Assembly (NCBI GenBank): GCA_027922465.2
Contig: BQMF02000026.1
Location: 992,001-1,056,000, forward strand
DNA length: 64,000 nucleotides
Origin: Turritopsis dohrnii
Taxonomy: Eukaryota; Cnidaria; Hydrozoa; Anthoathecata; Oceaniidae
Reading direction: 5' to 3'
The notes beneath the pieces were generated by a model. That model was not told the DNA's origin. It worked only from the letters and a program-made list of their open reading frames with translations, and made no database searches. The translations under genes and the position numbers were made by a program. This document shows positions 60,062 to 64,000 of the stretch, one piece after another (position 1 is the first letter of the stretch; each line of letters begins with the position of its first letter).

Positions 60062-62054
60062 GGTTGCAAGATAAAATCATACTTTGAAAGGAGGAAGAAA
60101 GATTACGTCATCTGAGGGTACCGTATAATCTCAATTCATGATGGTACCACACATCAGATTGTGTTGTACAAGGTAACCAGGTATAGATTGGCACTATATA
60201 TACTCCTGAACGACGGATAGAGAAAATCAAAATATGAAAGCGAAACATGAAAGCAAATTACGACCGTTGTGTTGATTTCTTTTTGATTATTATTACAGTT
60301 ATCCTTACTTCTGAAGTATTACGGAATGTTTTTATTGCCCAACAAAACAAAACCAAAATGTTGAGCTTCAGGTACCACGTGCTTAAAAACAATACTTTTG
60401 CATTTAAATGATTATTAATCTTCCTTGAATTTATAGGTGGTATTTCTTTGAGATTGAAAAACAATGAAAATAAGGCGATAGAAAAAGCGATTAAATTTTA
60501 AAATCCTGTCGCTTTTCATCCCCACCAATGGCATTAAAAACCATCGTCGCGAAATATGAAAGCGGCGAAGATTCATCGCCGTGTAGTGGGAACCAAGCTT
60601 TAGTAGACACACTTTTGGAATCAAAAACACCTGTTTATTGTTAATTTCTGTCGCATATTTTTTGCGATAGGAAATGAAGTTTTCAATTGCAAAATTAATT
60701 CCATCGCCAAAAAATCTTGATATCACAGAAAAGTCGATTATAAAAGCAACTGAAAAATTGAATAGGTCTATTGTTTTAAAGTGACTGTGTGTTGTAAAAT
60801 ATAAAGTTATAGTAAGAACGGGTAGAAAAAAGCAACTGAATTTGTTGTGGAGGAAGAATCATCTCTTGCTGATAAGGAAATATCCCTGTCGTACGTTCAC
60901 GATAAATTTCCCGTATCCAATACATGCGTTTTCTTTTTCTTTTTTCTTTTTGTTTAAAAGCAAAGTAGCACCGAGAACACACAACAGTTTGTCTTCACTA
61001 TCCATGGTTTAGAGTTGAAAGAAATTATTTTTAAAAATTTATTCCTTTCAGTGGACACACAACACATAACAGGTGTTTACGGTGTTTGCGACAATTTGTC
61101 CATCGTAAAAAAATTTGCAATAGTTTCTATGGCTTTCAGTGGAAACTTAGCTTAAAAGTACTCCAATACCTCCATTTTCACCGATTCGCAATCTAAAACT
61201 GAAAGTGTACATAAAGGCGGATTTCCACTAGGCGAACTTTTTCGCGCGACGCGACATTTTTCGATAAAAAATTTTCGTTGACGAACAAAATTTGATTTCC
61301 ACACGTTCCCGCACTTTTGGCGCGCGCACTGATGCAAATTGGTTTGTAAATAAACATGAAAGTAAAGATACTACTGCTTCTAAAAAAATCATAATTTTAA
61401 AATTTTGTCACAATAACAGAACACCGAAGCAAAAAACATATGTGGGTCCGTAAGATATACCAAGAAAGACTGCAAAAATGTGAATTTCATCTTTTAGTGA
61501 AAGAGTTAATGCTTCATGATCAGGAATACACTGTTTTAAAAATTTTCGAATGACACCATCAATTGATGAAGAATTACTGGTATATATTTCTCCATCCATG
61601 AGAACCATGTAATTTTCATTTCAATGTAGTTGCTGTAGAAAACTTTATGACTGTGACACATGTTCTGCTGGCTGCCACTTTGATTATTGTGAATAAATTT
61701 ATTTCTTTAATGCTGAACTAGCAAATTAATAACTCTTTCATTGCTTAGCGAACATTTTCGAAGCGAAAAAGTTGAAAAGAATTCTACTTTTTTTTTCGTC
61801 GAAGTCGATCGCAGAATGATTCTCAACATTACGAAATAATGCTACTACGCATGCTTAGCGGCGAAAATGTTCGTGTCGCGCGAAAAAGTTCGCCTAGTGG
61901 AAATCCGCCTTAAACACGTGGGTTCGCGCGTAAAAATTGCATCAGTCAGTAAAAGTGCGCGCGCATAAAAATTCAGACTAATATCAAACACACGGTGACC
62001 GAAAGTATCGAATTTTGTTGTTCTCCTTTCAAAGTATGATTTTATCTTGCAACC
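60062..62054. mobile_element. Mutator-like TIR element with 9-bp target duplication (1993 bp)
   Basis: A perfect 30-bp inverted repeat beginning GGTTGCAAGATAAAATCATA lies at 60062-60091 and, complementary, at 62025-62054. GTGAAAATA flanks both sides (60053-60061, 62055-62063), a 9-bp target duplication as made by Mutator-like elements. No transposase is recognisable inside; the 3' half holds a nested Harbinger-like MITE (61215-61910). It inserted 57 bp upstream of the V-ATPase d start codon. Confidence 0.8.
61215..61910. mobile_element. Harbinger-like MITE (696 bp) nested in the Mutator-like element
   Basis: Ends AGGCGGATTTCCACTAGGCG at both sides, TAA duplications (61212-61214, 61911-61913). 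TIR identity runs through GAACTTTTTCGCGCGACGCG, CpG-rich against an AT-rich background. A 66-codon minus-strand frame (61408-61608) has no recognisable motif. Confidence 0.8.
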
Positions 62055-62111
62055 GTGAAAATACCAGCTTCACTTCTAATAGAAAGTTTTGACCTCACCA
62101 TAAACCTAAAA

Positions 62112-63181
62112 ATGGCTTCAATATATGGGGACATTATGTTTAACATAGATAGTGGATACCTGGAAGGCTTAGTCAGAGGTTTTCGTTCTGGAATTCTTTC
62201 AAGAACGGATTACTTGAACTTGATTCAGTGCGAAACTCTGGAAGGTACAGCTAAGATAATTTTTTTAATTTTCATGGTATTATTTTCTCTTTATGCGTTG
62301 ATTGAGTCACTCGACTGATGGAGAGAATTTTCATCAAAGTGAAACAGATGATAGATATTTATTTCAAGCAGTTTCACAAGTTTAGCTATGAGCTAACGCG
62401 AACCTGCGAAAAATTATTGTGAACCTTGAATCTAAGAGACCGTTGGAAGTTGTCATTAAGAAGAAGGTTATTCCCTTAGGCTATAAAACGTAGTCAATGT
62501 CAGTGTGAAACCATTGCATTGCGTACTTATGGAATACAACATGGCTCTCAGTACATTACAAAAAAAAGCCCCTAGGGTTAGGGACTATTATGATAAGTCC
62601 AGCACTGAAGAAATGCCATGATATCTATCAGAAAAAGATACAAACTATACAAGATCCAATAAGCAATGGTTTGTAAATGTATTCATGTTAATCATAACTG
62701 TTGTAGATGGGTTTGCCAAATCAGAATGTCAAAGGGGATAATCAATGCATTATTCAAATTCTATTTTGATAATTTACTGCCTGCAATGTTTTCTGTGTTT
62801 ATCAATTGATGAAACTCTTCAATGAGTGTCGACAGTGACTGGTTGCCTCTCTTACTTTAAAATTGACACCTGCCTTTTTTTGTCACATTAAGTTATCATT
62901 TTTATTTCCTATTCAAGAAAATTGATGAGTCGGTGATTTCAAACTTTAAATATTAAATTAAATATTGTTGAAAAGCTAATATATAAATAGAAGAATTGCC
63001 TGTTTTTAGATTTGAAACTTCACTTGCAAAGTACAGATTATGGTAATTTCTTGGCCAATGAAGCTGGTCCATTGACAGTGTCAGTCATTGACGAGAAACT
63101 TAGAGAAAAGCTGGTAGTTGAATTCGATCATTTGCGTAATCAGGCCGTAGAGCCACTAGCTACGTTCATGGATTACATTAC
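62112..63181 (+). CDS. ATP6V0D1: V-type proton ATPase subunit d, N-terminal exons (partial)
   Basis: Exon 1 (62112-62244) encodes [20 protein letters not shown] to QCETLE; exon 2 (63010-63181) encodes [49 protein letters not shown] and ends in phase 2 at AC|GTATGT. Both match the very conserved N-terminus of subunit d, the V0-sector stalk protein that couples the rotor to the c-ring in vacuoles, lysosomes and Golgi. The start is chosen because the family begins a few residues before FN(V/I)D.GYLEGL; an in-frame extension upstream to 62055 lacks an ATG. The remaining exons lie beyond 64000. The symbol could equally be a D2-type paralogue, as the vertebrate duplication does not apply here. Confidence 0.93.
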
Positions 63182-64000
63182 GTATGTATTTATTCTTTTT
63201 TTTGTTTTGCAGGCATTTTATTTTCTATCTAGTTGTCTTTACTCACTTTAAACAAATACTAAAATGTATCACTATCACAACCAAATTCCTTATTTTTTTA
63301 CTTAAATGACAATTTTTACATTTCAAGTTGATCATTCTAAATTCTCATCAAATTCTACCTGTTTTTTATAAACTTCCTTGCAACAGGCACTAGCTAAATT
63401 AATTGAATTTTATTTTCAAATTGAAATATTACAGGATATTATCGTGTTCATGTTTATTGCCTCATTTTTTCAAGCCACTAATAGGAATTTATAGGCTAGG
63501 AATTAGCTTGGGGATTATTAACTCACAATAGCATTAATTCAATTTTTGCGCACATTAGCGTAGGAAATTGTTTGGTTTACACATTCTATCTATCTATCGG
63601 TCTCTATAACAGTTTTTTGCTGTTTTCGGAAAGTCTGTTCGGATTTTGGATTGTTTATTTAGTATAGTTAATGACAGACCCAGAACTCTATGCTAAAATG
63701 TAATACAAAAAGGACATTCTCAATATTATTCGTTTAGAAATATTACCTTAACGAGATAAATTTTCGCGTGGACATATTTTCACGGATGAATTTTTTTTCC
63801 ATTTCGCGGAGATGTATTTTCGCGGATGGCCCAACTTCAAATAATTCGCGTGGAATAATATTCGCGGATGGCAGTAGATAAAAAATTTTTTTGTCTTCAA
63901 AATGTATCATACACAAAAAAAAGTTATGAAAAACTAAAATACAGTGTTAAATACAGTGTTAAACTAATCGCCCCGTTCATTATCTATACCCATTTTTTGA
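63182..64000. other. Intron of V-ATPase d with repeats
   Basis: No further V-ATPase exon is seen. 63541-63690 is the second copy of the repeat at 10721-10868 (shared GGAAATTGTTTGGTTTACAC and GCTGTTTTCGGAAAGT). 63740-63880 holds an element with repeated TTCGCGGATG motifs, probably a MITE whose right end is beyond the window. Confidence 0.6.

Noticed and set aside
60595..61155. Another MITE suggested by GTGGGAACCAAGCTTTA and AGTGGAAACTTAGCTTA
   Set aside because: The two motifs are in the same orientation, not inverted, and no partner ends or target duplication were found.

Overview
The window is AT-rich, intron-rich animal DNA: genes are split by short GT-AG introns and intergenic and intronic space is packed with DNA transposons. 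I infer a cnidarian, possibly a hydrozoan, from the galaxin-like secreted protein, the protein sequences and the mix of Helitron, Harbinger, MITE and LINE families. There is no species-specific marker, so this is a moderate-confidence guess.

Layout. 607-6728 is a head-to-tail concatemer of three non-autonomous Helitrons, two of them apparently identical 2579-bp units, followed by an inverted-repeat element (6729-7397). 9246-10273 is a two-exon gene for a secreted, strongly basic protein of 26-residue Cys repeats that resemble galaxin repeats. 10916-12175 is a 128-bp satellite with a 3-unit higher-order repeat. 14727-22870 is a transposon graveyard, including a LINE on the minus strand that carries a terminal-inverted-repeat (TIR) element, which carries a Helitron, which carries a Harbinger element. 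23707-29369 is a complete eight-exon Gi/o-class G-protein alpha subunit (354 aa). 30900-37060 is a dense MITE cluster that overlaps fragments of an unrecognised gene (33900-35313). 38895-44935 is a ten-exon syntaxin-16 gene with a 5'-truncated LINE in intron 3. 49711-53473 (minus) is a seven-exon coiled-coil gene I cannot name, with a HIRAN-domain transposon in one intron. 54304-56098 (minus) is UBXN6, a p97/VCP cofactor. 62112-63181 is the first two exons of V-ATPase subunit d, which runs off the window; a 2-kb Mutator-like element with a 9-bp target duplication (60062-62054) sits just upstream.

The host genes are housekeeping components (trans-Golgi SNARE, V-ATPase, p97 adaptor, G-protein signalling) and do not form one pathway. 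The most unusual items are the Helitron concatemer, the galaxin-like repeat protein, the HIRAN-carrying TIR element, the MITE that landed inside a 5' splice site, and the four-level nested insertion. All gene models rest on splice-site reading, phase bookkeeping and recognition of protein families; no search was run.
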